DNA of 64,000 nucleotides from Pseudomonadota bacterium (GCA_016702545.1 JADJDT010000016.1:62001-126000); one strand, 5' to 3'; shown: positions 25,057 to 37,020, counted from the stretch's first letter. The notes: generated from the letters alone by a model not told the origin. Translations and numbers: made by a program.

Positions 25057-26262
25057 GCGCCGGGCGCGACGTGGCACGGCCGTCCGGGCGCAGCGACGCG
25101 ACCGTCGACGGCGCCGAGGCAGGAGGCCGGCGGGCGTGGCTGGCCTTCCTCGGGGCGCCACCCTTGCTGGTCGTTTCGCGGGCCGGGGCGGCCTGCCGCG
25201 CGCTGGAGGCGGGGGCCCGGCGCCGCGGTTTCGGGGCCCTGCTCGACACGGACAGCGCGCGCGCCGCTTACGCCATGGCGCTGAAGACGCGTCCCGCTGC
25301 CGTGCTCTCGGACACGCGCCTGAGCGACGGTGGCGACGAGCAGCTGCGCGTCGCGGTGCGCAGCGACTTCCTGCTGCGGGAGGTCCCGTTGATCGTCGTG
25401 CCGCTAGCCGACCTCGCCCGGCGCGAGGCGGATGCGGTGCGGCTGGGCGAGCCGCTCTTCGAGGCGCTCGACTCGGTCTTGTCGCCGCGCGGCGCGCTGC
25501 TAAACGAGCTGGCGCGGGGCACGCCCGAGGTGACGGGCTGGGTCGAGCCGATCGGCGTCGCCAACCTGCTGCGCGCGATCGGTGCCGGTGGCGGCGCGGG
25601 TACGCTGACGCTCGATCCCGAGCAGGGGCCCGCCGTCGCGGTAACGATCGCCGGCGGGCGCGGTCGCGCGCGTCGAGGACAGCGGTGTGCCGGCCGACGA
25701 TCTGGAGCTGGCGCTGGTCGACCTCGTGGGTCGTCGCTGGCGCTCCTGCGTCTTCACGCGCGCGCCGGGCGTCAAGGCCGCGTTACCGCTGCGGCGTTCG
25801 GCGCGGGTCGAGGCGGCAATCGAGCAGGCGCAGCGCCAGAACAACGCGCTGGTCCATCGCATCTTCGAGCGCGGCCTCGGGCAGGAGGGCTTGGCGGTCG
25901 ATGACCGGGCGCTGTTGGCCTGGGTCGCGAGGCAGGCGCCCGACGCGCGGGCGCTCGCCGAGCAGGTGGCTGACGGCGTCGCGCCCAGCACCCTCGACTA
26001 CGGCAGTCAACCCGCGCTGCTGCGTACCTTGTTGCACGACCTGCGTCGGGAGGCCGTGCTGCGGGTTCGGTCCGCGGCGCTGGTGGCGGTCCGCGGCGGG
26101 GGGGGCGCGTCGGTCGCAGCGCCGGCGCCGGCGGTCGGGGTGCGGCCGCGCCCGCAGTCGCCGGCGCCGCGGTCGCGGGCCCGGCGCGCCCTGGTCGTGA
26201 TGGCGGCGTTTTTTGGCACGCTGCTGCTGGGAGCGGCCGGATACTACCTGCTCAGGCGCTGA
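25053..26262 (+). CDS. Receiver-like/DUF4388 protein with C-terminal membrane helix, one frameshift
   Basis: Residues ~35-115 resemble a CheY-like receiver (PPLLVVSRAG ... AAVLSDTRLSDGG ... VPLIVVPLAD). Then a DUF4388-like stretch (VEPIGVANLLRAIGAGGGAG, TLTLDPEQGPAVAVTIAGG), then helices and a final membrane segment (VVMAAFFGTLLLGAAGYYLL). The reading frame changes at GGG 25655-25657: deleting one G joins VTIAGG to AVARVEDSGVPADDLELAL. DUF4388 is common in myxobacterial and cyanobacterial PatA-type regulators; a membrane tail on it is unusual. ATG start overlaps the ctp stop, so co-expression is likely. Confidence 0.68.
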
Positions 26263-26303
26263 GGCCATCCCCTAGAGCACCGAACCAGGCGGCCGCTGAT
26301 CCG

Positions 26304-26375
26304 CACGGTGGCCGCGATCCACACGGTGGCCGCGATCCACACGGTGGCCGCGATCCACACGGTGGCCGCGATCAC
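26304..26375. repeat. 18-bp tandem repeat, four units
   Basis: Four units of CACGGTGGCCGCGATCCA (starting at 26304, 26322, 26340 and 26358; the last is partial at its end). They lie in the gap between the REC-DUF4388 gene and the minus-strand coiled-coil gene, just past the latter's stop. No coding role is evident. Confidence 0.9.
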
Positions 26376-26641
26376 GAGCCGGGGCCGGTGACCGGGCCGG
26401 GCGGCACGGGCGGCGACCGCCATGGGCGTGACCGATTCGGGACCGCGACCAGCGCGCGCTGAAGTGCCGCTCCCCGGGCCGCCGCGCGGTGCCGCAGGTG
26501 CTGGCGCAGTTGGCTGACCTCGTGCTCGAGCTCTTTGATGCGCGCGTCCTTGACCTGATTGGCGGCCACCCAGAGCCGACAGGTGGCCTCGAGCTCGCCG
26601 TAACGACTGACCCACTCGTTGATGCTCCGATTGTTGTTCAT
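26372..26641 (-). CDS. Small coiled-coil protein, unknown function
   Basis: About 89 residues. The first 50 (MNNNRSINEWVSRYGELEAT, then VKDARIKELEHEVSQLRQHL) form a convincing helical coiled coil with normal amino-acid use. The tail is Pro/Arg-rich and less certain. ATG 26641 is preferred over the in-frame ATG at 26713, because the likely promoter at 26720-26747 would place transcription start at or after 26713. No family recognised. It is divergent from a Ser/Thr kinase gene and could be a regulatory partner, but that is only positional. Confidence 0.5.
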   Translation of the reverse strand: MNNNRSINEWVSRYGELEATCRLWVAANQVKDARIKELEHEVSQLRQHLRHRAAARGAALQRALVAVPNRSRPWRSPPVPPGPVTGPGS

Positions 26642-26719
26642 CGCCCACCCCTCCCACATGTTGTCGGGCGCCCCCGCGGTTGCCGCAGCGGCCGGCGCGA
26701 AAGGCCACGCCATGGGTCG

Positions 26720-26747
26720 ATGCTACTAGATGTTGTGTCGTGGTCAA
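26720..26747 (-). promoter_or_regulatory. Putative promoter of the small coiled-coil gene
   Basis: On the minus strand TTGACC (26747-26742), 16-bp spacer, TAGCAT (26725-26720), in an AT-richer patch that includes a run of seven T. Predicted start near 26713, ~70 nt before ATG 26641. Confidence 0.45.
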
Positions 26748-26879
26748 AAAAACTGCGCAAGATGTAGTGCTGCAGGACGAGAAACCGCCGTGGCGCAACC
26801 GACTTCGCCCCGCCCTCGCGCGCCGGGCCCTGATGCAGCGAATGCTGGGCCACCGAGCAGCCAGTAGTAGGATGCGCGC

Positions 26880-28674
26880 ATGATCCGCTGTGAGCACTGC
26901 GAGGAGCTGCACGACGAGGCCCAGTCGATCTGTCCGGTCACCGGCAAGATCTTCCAGCCCGAGCGTCTGTTTCCTCCGGGCACGGTGCTCGAGGGCAAGT
27001 ACCGCCTCGAGTGCGCGTTGGGCGCTGGCGGGATGGGGGCGGTGTTTCGCGCGGTCCACACCATGCTGAACAAGCCGGTGGCGATCAAGCTGACGCTGCC
27101 CGAGCTCGCTCAGCAGCGCGAGCTGATGACGCGGATGGTGCGCGAGGCGCGTGCGGCCAGCGCGACGGGGCACCGCAACATCGCTGCCGTCACCGACATG
27201 GGCTGGACCGAAACGGGTGGGCTGTACCTGGTGATGGAGTACCTGGATGGGCCCACCTTGCGCGAGCTGATCGCGCGCGAGGGTCGGCTGCCGTTACCGC
27301 GTGCGGCGGAGCTGGTCTGCCAGGTCTTGGCGGGGTTGGCGGCGGTCCATCAGCGCGGCATCGTGCATCGTGACCTCAAGCCCGACAACGTGATGGTGGT
27401 GGTCGACGAGCACGGCGGCGGGGAGCTGGCCAAGGTGCTCGATTTTGGCATCTCCAAGGTGCGCGACGACAGCACCGGGCTCGACCTGACGCGCAGCGGC
27501 ATGATCATGGGCAGCCCGCGGTATATGGCGCCCGAGCAGGCGCAGGGCGCTCCCGACGTCGATCACCGCGCGGATCTCTACGCGGCGGGAGGCCTGCTCT
27601 ATACCGCGCTGGTGGGTGAGCCGCCGATTGGGGGCGCCACGCTGCAGGCCCTGTTCGCGCAGCTGCTCCAGGGAGAAATCCGACCGCCGTCGCGGCTGGT
27701 GCCCGGCTTGCCCGCCGCGATCGACGCGGTGGTGTTGCGCGCGATGGCGCGCGACCCAGGGGATCGCTATGCCAGCGCTGCGGCCTTCCGCGACGCCCTG
27801 CAGCCCTTCACCCAGGCCGGCCTGGTCGGCGGAGCCGCGTTGGCACGGACCGCGGTCGAGCGGGCGCTCCCTCGAGATGGCGGGCCGAGCCGCGCAGCAG
27901 CACACCCTCGCCGTGCTCGACGGCGCCTCGGCCGACGCGCTGGTCGATCTCGACGAGGCGCAGGGGATCTGCGACGCGCCGCAAGCCGCGCCCTCCCCGC
28001 CCCGCGGTGCCGCGGTGCCGCAGCCCGTCGCGGCTCCGCCCTCGCCCCCCGCGGCGCCCGAGGCGGCCCGCGCCCTTGGAGCTCGCCCCGCGGGCCCGGA
28101 GGCGCCGCCCGCGGTGGGTCTGGGGCGGGCCCGTGGTGGCGGACGAGCCTCGGCCGGGTCGACCGAGGCGACGGGGCCGCTGGAACTCGACCTCGAGGCC
28201 GCGCAGGGCGTCGGCATCGGCAAGCTGCCACCGGCGCTCGCGCGCGTGGCGCCGGCCCGGGCGGGCGCTTCGTCCTCCCGGGGCGCCTCACCCACCGCGG
28301 GCAGGGGCGGGCTCCGGACGAGCCTCGGGTCGGGGTCGCGCCTCGTCGGCACGCTCGCCGTGCTGGCCGCGACGCTGGGCCTCGGCTGGTGGCTGTGGGC
28401 CGGTGACGACGCAAGCACCTCTGCGCCCGCGGTGCGACCCCGGGTGATGGTGCTGGTCGAGACGACCCCGCCGGGCGCGGAGGTCTACTTCGACGGCGTG
28501 TTGCAGGTGACGAAGCCGGTCGAGCTGCCGCAATCGGAGCTCGTCTACACGGTGCGCGTCGAGGCTGGCGGCTATTCACCCCGCGAGGTCGAGGTGCGCG
28601 CGAATCGCACGCAGACCGTGCGCGTGAGGCTGGAGCGGCTCGAGGCACGGCCCTCGACCCGCACGGCGCGTTGA
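26880..28674 (+). CDS. Ser/Thr protein kinase with N-terminal Cys motif and C-terminal PEGA domain, one frameshift
   Basis: N-terminal CEHCEELHDEAQSICPVTG (residues 4-22) looks like a small zinc ribbon. Kinase domain: GAGGMGAVFRA glycine loop, VAIKLT lysine, HRDLKPDN catalytic loop, DFGISK, MAPEQ (~residues 42-300). A Pro/Ala linker, a membrane helix (VGTLAVLAATLGLGWWLW) and a PEGA domain (TTPPGAEVYFDG ... GGYSPREVEV) follow. The frame is broken at CCC 27869-27871: dropping one C joins VERALLEMAGRAAQQ. Full length ~597 residues. The PEGA domain would sit in the periplasm. AGGA lies 7 nt before the ATG. Confidence 0.85.
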
Positions 28675-28709
28675 CAGCGGCCTCCGCCGCATGCTACGGG
28701 TGAAGCGCT

Positions 28710-29618
28710 ATGTTCTTGAAAAAACTGGTAATCGCCGAAGACGAGGATGCCATCGCCCACCTCGTTGCCGCGACCCTGGGCGATGCCGGGTTCCTCTGCC
28801 TGCGCGCTCGGGACGGTGAGGCGGCGCTCGAGCTCGTGCGCACCGAGCTGCCGGACCTGTTGGTGCTCGACTGGATGCTGCCGAAGATGGAGGGCATCGA
28901 GGTCTGCCGCCGCGTCAAGCGCGACCTCGTGCTCTCGCGCGTGCCGATCCTGATGCTGACGTCGATGTCGGACGTCGAAAACCGCATCGAAGGGCTCGAG
29001 GCGGGGGCGGACGATTACCTCTCGAAGCCCTTCGACCTCCGCGAGCTCAACGTTCGCGTCAAGGCGTTGATTCGGCACAGTCGGCGCGAGCGCGGCCGCA
29101 ATTCGACCACCGACCTGCCTGGACGCGAGGCGATCGAGGATCAGGTGGTGGAGCTGATCGAGCGCCAGCAGGCCTTCGGCTTGCTCTACGTCGATGTGGC
29201 CAACTTCGAGGCCTACGCCACTCGACACGGCTACCGCAGGGCCGAGGAGGTCGTGGCGCTGGTGGGTCGCCTGGTGGTCGAGCAGTGTCGAGCGCTGACC
29301 GTCGAGCAGCCCTTCGTCGGACATCTCGGTGGCGACGACTTCGTGATCGGCAGCCGTGACCAGGGCGTGCTGCGGCAGCTCGGCGAGGCGCTGCGTCTGG
29401 CCTTCGACGACGCCGTGGGCGCGGGGGAGGGTGGCGTCGGGATCGAGACGCCGCCCGTCAGTGACGGGGTACCGCCCGCGCCGTCCCGCCCCGTGCCCTC
29501 CCGTTTGGCGCTGCACGTGGTGCTCGTCGAGGCGCCTACCGGGCGCTTCGGCTCGGTCGAGCAGCTGGCGCAAGAGCTGGTGCGAGCCAAGGCCGCCCCG
29601 GACGGCGCCGTACGCTGA
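28710..29618 (+). CDS. Response regulator with receiver and degenerate GGDEF-like domain
   Basis: About 302 residues. Complete receiver: acidic pair AEDED, phospho-acceptor Asp in LLVLDWMLPKMEG (~residue 53), LTSMSDV, and KPFDLRELNVRVKALI. The second half has a nucleotide-cyclase-like fold with GHLGGDDFVIG in place of GGDEF, and LLYVDVANFEAYATRHG in place of the metal-binding strand. The signature is altered and the domain is short, so it may bind rather than make c-di-GMP. A TTGACA at 28671 overlaps the stop of the upstream kinase gene and may be a -35 box; the two genes are 35 bp apart. Confidence 0.83.
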   Translation: MFLKKLVIAEDEDAIAHLVAATLGDAGFLCLRARDGEAALELVRTELPDLLVLDWMLPKMEGIEVCRRVKRDLVLSRVPILMLTSMSDVENRIEGLEAGADDYLSKPFDLRELNVRVKALIRHSRRERGRNSTTDLPGREAIEDQVVELIERQQAFGLLYVDVANFEAYATRHGYRRAEEVVALVGRLVVEQCRALTVEQPFVGHLGGDDFVIGSRDQGVLRQLGEALRLAFDDAVGAGEGGVGIETPPVSDGVPPAPSRPVPSRLALHVVLVEAPTGRFGSVEQLAQELVRAKAAPDGAVR

Positions 29619-29729
29619 CCAAGCTCGGTGGCGCGCGGGCAGAGCAGCAGCGCGGCTGGTAGCGATCGGAATGCCGTCGCTGGGGGTGCTGTGAGGTACC
29701 GTTCCGGCGCGTGGGTGGGGGCGCGTAGG

Positions 29730-29759
29730 TTGACCCGGTCGTGCCGCTCTGACTACGAT
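29730..29759 (+). promoter_or_regulatory. Putative promoter of the PEGA-domain kinase gene
   Basis: TTGACC (29730-29735), 18-bp spacer, TACGAT (29754-29759), 65 bp before ATG 29825. The rest of the 206-bp gap after the response regulator holds no evident gene. Confidence 0.5.
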
Positions 29760-29824
29760 CCCCGCGCGATGTCCTGGCCGAGCTTCCACCCGGGCCCGAT
29801 GGCCCTCCCCAGGCCGGTAAGCTG

Positions 29825-32365
<2,541 letters not shown>

Positions 32366-32389
32366 CGCCTGCGAGACCGGGCAGGCCGC

Positions 32390-32503
32390 TCAGCGTCGAC
32401 GACCACCCAGCCGCAGCGTGGCGACGAAGAGCCCGACGGTCACGCACGTCAGCGTGATCGCCCCGAGCGCGACGGGCAGCGGTAGCTCCAGGGGTAGGTC
32501 CAT
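32390..32503 (-). CDS. Possible 37-residue single-pass membrane protein
   Basis: ATG 32503 follows AGGAAGG with ~4-nt spacing. The product starts MDLPLELPLPV, has one hydrophobic helix (ALGAITLTCVTVGLFVATL) and ends in basic RLGGRRR, giving a clear N-out/C-in topology. It lies 25 bp past the stop of the convergent kinase gene. Support is the good ribosome binding site and the topology; homology cannot be judged by eye. Confidence 0.4.
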   Translation of the reverse strand: MDLPLELPLPVALGAITLTCVTVGLFVATLRLGGRRR

Positions 32504-32812
32504 TTCGCCTTCCTGCGCCGGCAGAGACGCCGACGGGGGCGAGATGCGCACAGGTTGCGCGGCGCGGCAAGTGATCAGCAGACCCAGCAGCCCAGTTGCA
32601 AGCGGCAGCGGCCGGCCAGTCTCGCGCGACGGCCGAGCGCGTTAGCGCGACAGAGTCGTATTAGGGCTCGTGAAAAAACAACTCGATCCTCCTCGGTTCA
32701 CCCCGGATAGACCGTCGTCGTCGCCCCTTGCCGGCCGCGCGCCTCGACAGCCACAGTCGACCGATCTATTTCGTGACGGAACCTTAGTTGGGCCGGCGGC
32801 GGCGACGGGGTT
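32504..32812. other. 309-bp gap, no gene recognised apart from a 26-bp motif
   Basis: Between the small membrane ORF and the kinase-like fragment gene. It holds the 26-bp motif at 32663-32688 and moderately AT-rich flanks (GAAAAAACAACTCGATC), which may contain promoters for either side. No RNA gene seen. Confidence 0.5.
32663..32688 (+). repeat. 26-bp dispersed motif, copy 2
   Basis: Begins AGGGCTCGTGAAAAAACAAC; 24 of 26 bases match 311-336. Similarity ends sharply outside it. Confidence 0.4.
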
Positions 32813-34304
32813 ATGCTGGGCGGCGTGGAGCCCGTCAACGAGGGTAGCGGCGCCGAAGGGAGCGCGGACGCGGCCGGGGGCGTGGACCTGGCGCAGGTGT
32901 TCTGGTCGGCCGCCGGGACCTTTCCCGCCGGTGCCTCACCGCGTGAAGTGGCGCGCCGCGCTTGTGCGGCGCTGGAGGCGCTGCAAGCGGGACGACTGGG
33001 CGGGGCGCCAGGGACCGCCGGCGTACGCGGTGCCGGCGCGCTGCTCGCCGAGCTGGCAGAGGGTGGCATCGGGCCGTATGCGGCGCCAGAGATGGTGCGC
33101 GGCGATGCCTGCGACGAGCGGGCGCTGGTCTTCGCGGTGGGCGTGCTGCTCTTCGAGCGGCTGACCGCGCACCACCCCTTCGGCAGCACGCAGGACGTGC
33201 GCGTCGCCCGCTTGCGGCGCGGCGAGCTCGGCTCGGGCGTCAACTACTTCCCCGCCGTCCCGGGTCAGCTCCGCGCGATCCTGCTGCGCGCCATGGGGCC
33301 CTTTCCCGAGGTGCGCTACGACGGCCTGGCGGCCCTGCACGCGGATCTCTCGCGCTTCGCCGACAGCGGTGGCGAGGCGAGCGCTGACGGCGCCCGCAAG
33401 TCCCGTGCGACTGCGAGCAGTCCCGCGCTGCGTGCGGTGGCAGCGCCGCCCGCCCCGTTGCGGGCAGATCCGTCGGCGGCGAGCGCCGCGCGCCCCGAGC
33501 CACGCGCGCCGCAGCGCGCGGAGGGGCGCGGCGCAGCGCCCGTCGCGCCACCGCCGCCGCGTGCGCCCGCGACGCCAGCGGGCGCCCTCGCCGCCGCTCC
33601 GGCAGCCAGCGCGGCGGGCGTTCGCGCCGCGCTGCCCCGCTGGCTGGTGCCTGCGGTCAGCTTTCTCGCGGGCGTGGCGGTGGCGACGGCGGTGCTGGTG
33701 CTCGCGGGCCCCACGCGCCAGGGCCCACCTGGCAGCCCCGTAGCAGCCCTGCGCGCGCCCGTGGTCCCACCCGTGCGCGCCGCCCCGCGCCCGGCCCAGC
33801 CGGCGGCCGGCGACGGCGGCGACGGCGGTGACGGCGGCGACAGCCGCTGCGCCCGGCGCCCAGGTCGCCCTCGCCACCGAGCGGTCCGGGGTCCGCCCGG
33901 TGAGCGACCGGGCGCCGCTCCCCGCCGGTCCCGGTCGCCTCCCGGCGGAGGGCGAGCCCGGACCGATCGCGGCGGCGCGGCGGGTGTTGGCGTGGGTCCG
34001 GCGCTGTGGCGTGCAGGCCCCGGGCGCGCGCCTGCGGATCGCCGTCTACGCCCAGGCGTCCGGTCGGGTGGTGCGCGGCTTCGTACGCGGGGACGACGTG
34101 GGCCCGGCGCAGGTCGCCTGCATCCGCTCGCGGTTGCGCGGCCTGGACCTCGGGCTGCGCTTGCCCGCCGACGACTTTGTCGAATGGGCGGTGCGCTTGC
34201 GGGCCAGCGCCGCCTTGGACGAGGTGCGCGTGCTTCGCCCGCGCCAATGGGTCAACGCGCCAGCGGCACCACACAGGCTGGTTCGTCGTGTCGGGGGTCG
34301 TTGA
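32813..34304 (+). CDS. Kinase-like protein retaining only the C-lobe, with membrane helix; one frameshift
   Basis: Residues ~85-180 match the part of a Ser/Thr kinase after the activation loop: GPYAAPEMVRGDACDERA, then VFAVGVLLFERLTAHHPFGS and LRAILLRAMGPFPEVRYDG. There is no glycine loop, VAIK lysine, HRD or DFG, so it cannot phosphorylate. A ~120-residue Ala/Pro linker, a membrane helix (WLVPAVSFLAGVAVATAVLV) and a periplasmic domain follow (ARLRIAVYAQASGRVVRGFV, VACIRSRLRGLDLGLRLP). The frame shifts near 33844: removing one C from AGCCGCT joins DS to AAPGAQVALATE. The 3' end overlaps the convergent SRAP gene by 53 bp. Confidence 0.62.
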
Positions 34305-34931
34305 CGTGGCGACCGACAGCGACGGCCTGCAGCAGGTCGTCCGGTGCCGGGGCGAGCAGCGTCGCTAGCGTGGCCAGGGCCGGGCCGCTCGTCGGCGCGA
34401 GCCAGCGGGCGTAGTCGGCGGGGCTGAGGATCACCGGCATCCGCTGGTGGATCGGCCGCACGAGCGCGTTGGCCGTGGTGGTGATGATGGCGCAGCTCTC
34501 GATGGCCGCGCCGCCGGTCCCGGCCGTCCAGCGCTCCCACAGACCAGCGAAGGCCAGCGGGCCGCCGTCACGGCGTCGCACCCAGTAGGGCTGCTTGCCG
34601 GCCGGGCCGCGCTGCCACTCGTAGAAGCCATCGGCGAGCAAGAGACAACGCCGCCGCCGCCAAGCCTGGCGAAAGAAGGGCTTCTCGTCGACGGTCTCGG
34701 CGCGCGCGTTGATCGGTCGTGAGCCGCGCGCGGATCGCTGACCCACGCGGGCAGGAGGCCCCAGACGACCTCGGCCAGCTCTTGCCGCGCCTCGTCGTCC
34801 AGTCGGATGATCGGCACGCGCTGCGAGGGTGCGACATTGAAGCGCACGCGCAGCGCGCCAGCGAGGGCGGGCAAGGCGAAGTGTCGTGCCAGGGTCGTCG
34901 CGTCACTGGTGATCGTGTAGCGGCCGCACAT
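34252..34931 (-). CDS. SOS response-associated peptidase (SRAP/YedK-HMCES family), one frameshift
   Basis: YedK/HMCES proteins bind abasic sites in single-stranded DNA through Cys2. Seen: MCGRYTITSDATTLARHF (Cys2), FNVAPSQRVPIIRL, WGLLPAWVSDP, then in a second frame SRPINARAETV (active-site Glu), RCLLLADGFYEWQRG, TTTANALVRPIHQRMPVIL (His). One base is missing in the GGC run at ~34724; restoring it gives SDPRAGSRPINARAET. Full length ~227 residues, normal for the family. Probably intact in the organism. Confidence 0.85.
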
Positions 34932-34937
34932 CGGACG

Positions 34938-36704
34938 CTAGCGGCGACGCCGCAGCAGCCGCTGGGCGGAGCTCATCGCGCGCAGCAGCAGCAACCCGCA
35001 GACGCCGGCCGCGAGCCCGAGCCCGAGCGCCCAGTCGCGCAGGCCGCGCTCGTGCAGGCGCAGCGCGCCGAAGCCGCTGGCGAGGCCCAGCGCCGTGTAG
35101 ATCAGCTCGTGGACCAGCAGCAGGTAGAGCGGCGCGGACTCGTCGCGCCCGACGAGCTGGATCTGCAGCTCGCCCTGGAGCGCCCGGCTCATGAACTTGC
35201 GCAGCTCGGCGGGTAGCGCGACCGCAGCCAGCGCCGCGTCGCGGCCCGCGTCGAGCACGAAGCGCGACCAGTCGCCGTCCTTGCCGAGCACAAAGCGCTC
35301 CAGGTGCGGCGAGATCACCGTCATCGGGTTGAGCTCCGGGTCGAGCTCGGTGCAGAGGCCCGTCAGCAGCAGGACCGTGCGCTCGAGCACGATCCATTCC
35401 TTGGGCACGTGGAAGGTATCGGTGATGTCACCGAGCGAGATGTTCATTTGGCGCAGATCGGCCAGGTTCTGCAGCCCGCGTTGGGGATCGAAGCGGATGT
35501 CCTTGAGGTTGAAGCTGTCGAGCTGGATCTCGCGCTGGAAGCGCCCGTGCAGGTACTCGACCACGCGGTCGTAGATCCGCGGATCCGCGTCGTGGGCGAT
35601 GAAGCCCATCTCGTGCAGCGCGGCGATGATGCGTGGCGTATCGCGGCGCACCGCCGCCTGCAACGCCTGCACGATGCCGTGGCGCATCTTCTCCGACAGC
35701 ACGCCGACGGCGCCGAAGTCGACGAAGGTGATCACCGGTCCGGCGCTGACGAGGATGTTCCCCGGGTGCGGATCGGCGTGATAGATGCCGTAGTCGAAGA
35801 TCTGCCGGCAGTAGGCTTCGATCAGCGGTCGCGCCAAGGCGCGCGGATCGACGCCGAGCTGTCGCAGGCCGGCCAGGTCGTTGACCTTCACGCCCTCGAC
35901 GAAATCGGTGGTCAGCACGCGCCGCGTGGTCAGCTCGCGCACCACGCGCGGGAAGTGCACCTCGCGGCTATCGGCGAAGATCGCGCCGATCTGCTCGGCG
36001 TGACGAGCCTCGGCGGTGAAGTCGAGCTCTTGCAGGATCAGCGCACGGATCTCGCTGTAAACAGCATCGAGGCCCGGGTAGTGGATGAAGTGCTGCACCA
36101 GGCGGAAGATGCGCCGCAAGGTCGCCAGATCGGCGCGCACGACCTGCTCGATGTCGGGGTACTGCACCTTGACGGCGACGCGCTGTCCGCCCCGCAGCCG
36201 CGCGGCGTGGACCTGACCGATGCTGGCGCTGGCGATCGGTGTGCGTTCGAAGGACTCGAACAGCTCGGCGGGGCCGCGACCTTCGAACTCGTCCCGGATG
36301 CGCTGCTCGATCGCCTCGAAGGGGCGAGCCGGCACCTTGTCCTGCAGCGCGGCGAGCTCGGCGCGGAAGGCCCGGGGCAGCAGGTTGGTCATGATGCTGA
36401 AGAGCTGGCCGACCTTGATGTAGAGCCCCTGCAGCTCGACGATGGCGCGATAGATGCGGCGGGCGTTGCGCGCGTGGGCCGCTTCGGTGCGGCGGCGCAG
36501 CACGGCCTCGGTGCGCCAGCGGCGCGAGAAGCCCAGCCAGAGGTAGGAGCCGAGGACCACGACCGTGACGAAATGGGCCTTGATCACGCGCCAGGCGCTG
36601 ACCACGGGCCAGCGCCGTGGCGAGGGGTGCTGCGAGCGCGACTGCGCGGCAGTGGGGGCACTGGGTGGCGCCGAGACGGTGGCGGTGGCGCTAGGTTGCG
36701 GCAT
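34938..36704 (-). CDS. ABC1/UbiB-family atypical kinase
   Basis: 588 residues. ABC1 hallmarks: the KxGQ motif in GLYIKVGQLFSIMTNLLP, ASIGQVHAA in place of the glycine loop, VAVKVQYP, ELDFTAEARHAEQ, YHADPHPGNI and FVDFGAVG. Two membrane helices at the C-terminus (LGLASGFGALRL; LGLAAGVCGLLLL) and one near the N-terminus (FVTVVVLGSYLWLGF). UbiB-type proteins are ATPases that help move or process quinone-type lipids; here no quinone genes adjoin, so the substrate is open. Confidence 0.88.
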   Translation of the reverse strand: MPQPSATATVSAPPSAPTAAQSRSQHPSPRRWPVVSAWRVIKAHFVTVVVLGSYLWLGFSRRWRTEAVLRRRTEAAHARNARRIYRAIVELQGLYIKVGQLFSIMTNLLPRAFRAELAALQDKVPARPFEAIEQRIRDEFEGRGPAELFESFERTPIASASIGQVHAARLRGGQRVAVKVQYPDIEQVVRADLATLRRIFRLVQHFIHYPGLDAVYSEIRALILQELDFTAEARHAEQIGAIFADSREVHFPRVVRELTTRRVLTTDFVEGVKVNDLAGLRQLGVDPRALARPLIEAYCRQIFDYGIYHADPHPGNILVSAGPVITFVDFGAVGVLSEKMRHGIVQALQAAVRRDTPRIIAALHEMGFIAHDADPRIYDRVVEYLHGRFQREIQLDSFNLKDIRFDPQRGLQNLADLRQMNISLGDITDTFHVPKEWIVLERTVLLLTGLCTELDPELNPMTVISPHLERFVLGKDGDWSRFVLDAGRDAALAAVALPAELRKFMSRALQGELQIQLVGRDESAPLYLLLVHELIYTALGLASGFGALRLHERGLRDWALGLGLAAGVCGLLLLRAMSSAQRLLRRRR

Positions 36705-37020
36705 GGCGTCGGCGGGGATGATAGCTCAGGCGCGCGCGCGCTTCACGGCCGATGTCGCGTGGCCGGCTCTGCGGGCGGCCGACGGGCAGCATGCGCCCTG
36801 TGCGCGGGGGAGGGGCTGGTTGCTACGTCCGCCGGCGCGCTCTAACACTACTGTGTCGGATTTCGGACCGAGCCTGGCGAAGGGCTGGACAGGCGGAAGC
36901 GAGGAGGAGGTTGCTGTTGGAAGCGACCGACGAGCCGCAAGCGATTTCGAGAACGAGCCGAGGCGACGGAGGAGAGATCCGACACGAGCTCGCCGCTCAT
37001 CCACTCGATGGAGCGAAGCG
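36705..37020. other. 316-bp gap without recognised gene
   Basis: Lies between the divergent ABC1 kinase and the 177-residue conserved protein. Open frames in it are rich in Arg and Gly and look like shadows. It must contain the promoters of both genes, but no confident -35/-10 pair was found. Confidence 0.5.

Noticed and set aside
26244..27173. Minus-strand frame with (ATVWIA)n over the 18-bp repeat
   Set aside because: Hydrophobic repeats arise from the 18-bp unit; the frame then runs antisense to the kinase gene and has no start signal.
28671..28699. Promoter before the response regulator
   Set aside because: TTGACA is perfect but the -10 candidates are poor and would give an almost leaderless transcript; noted in the gene entry only.
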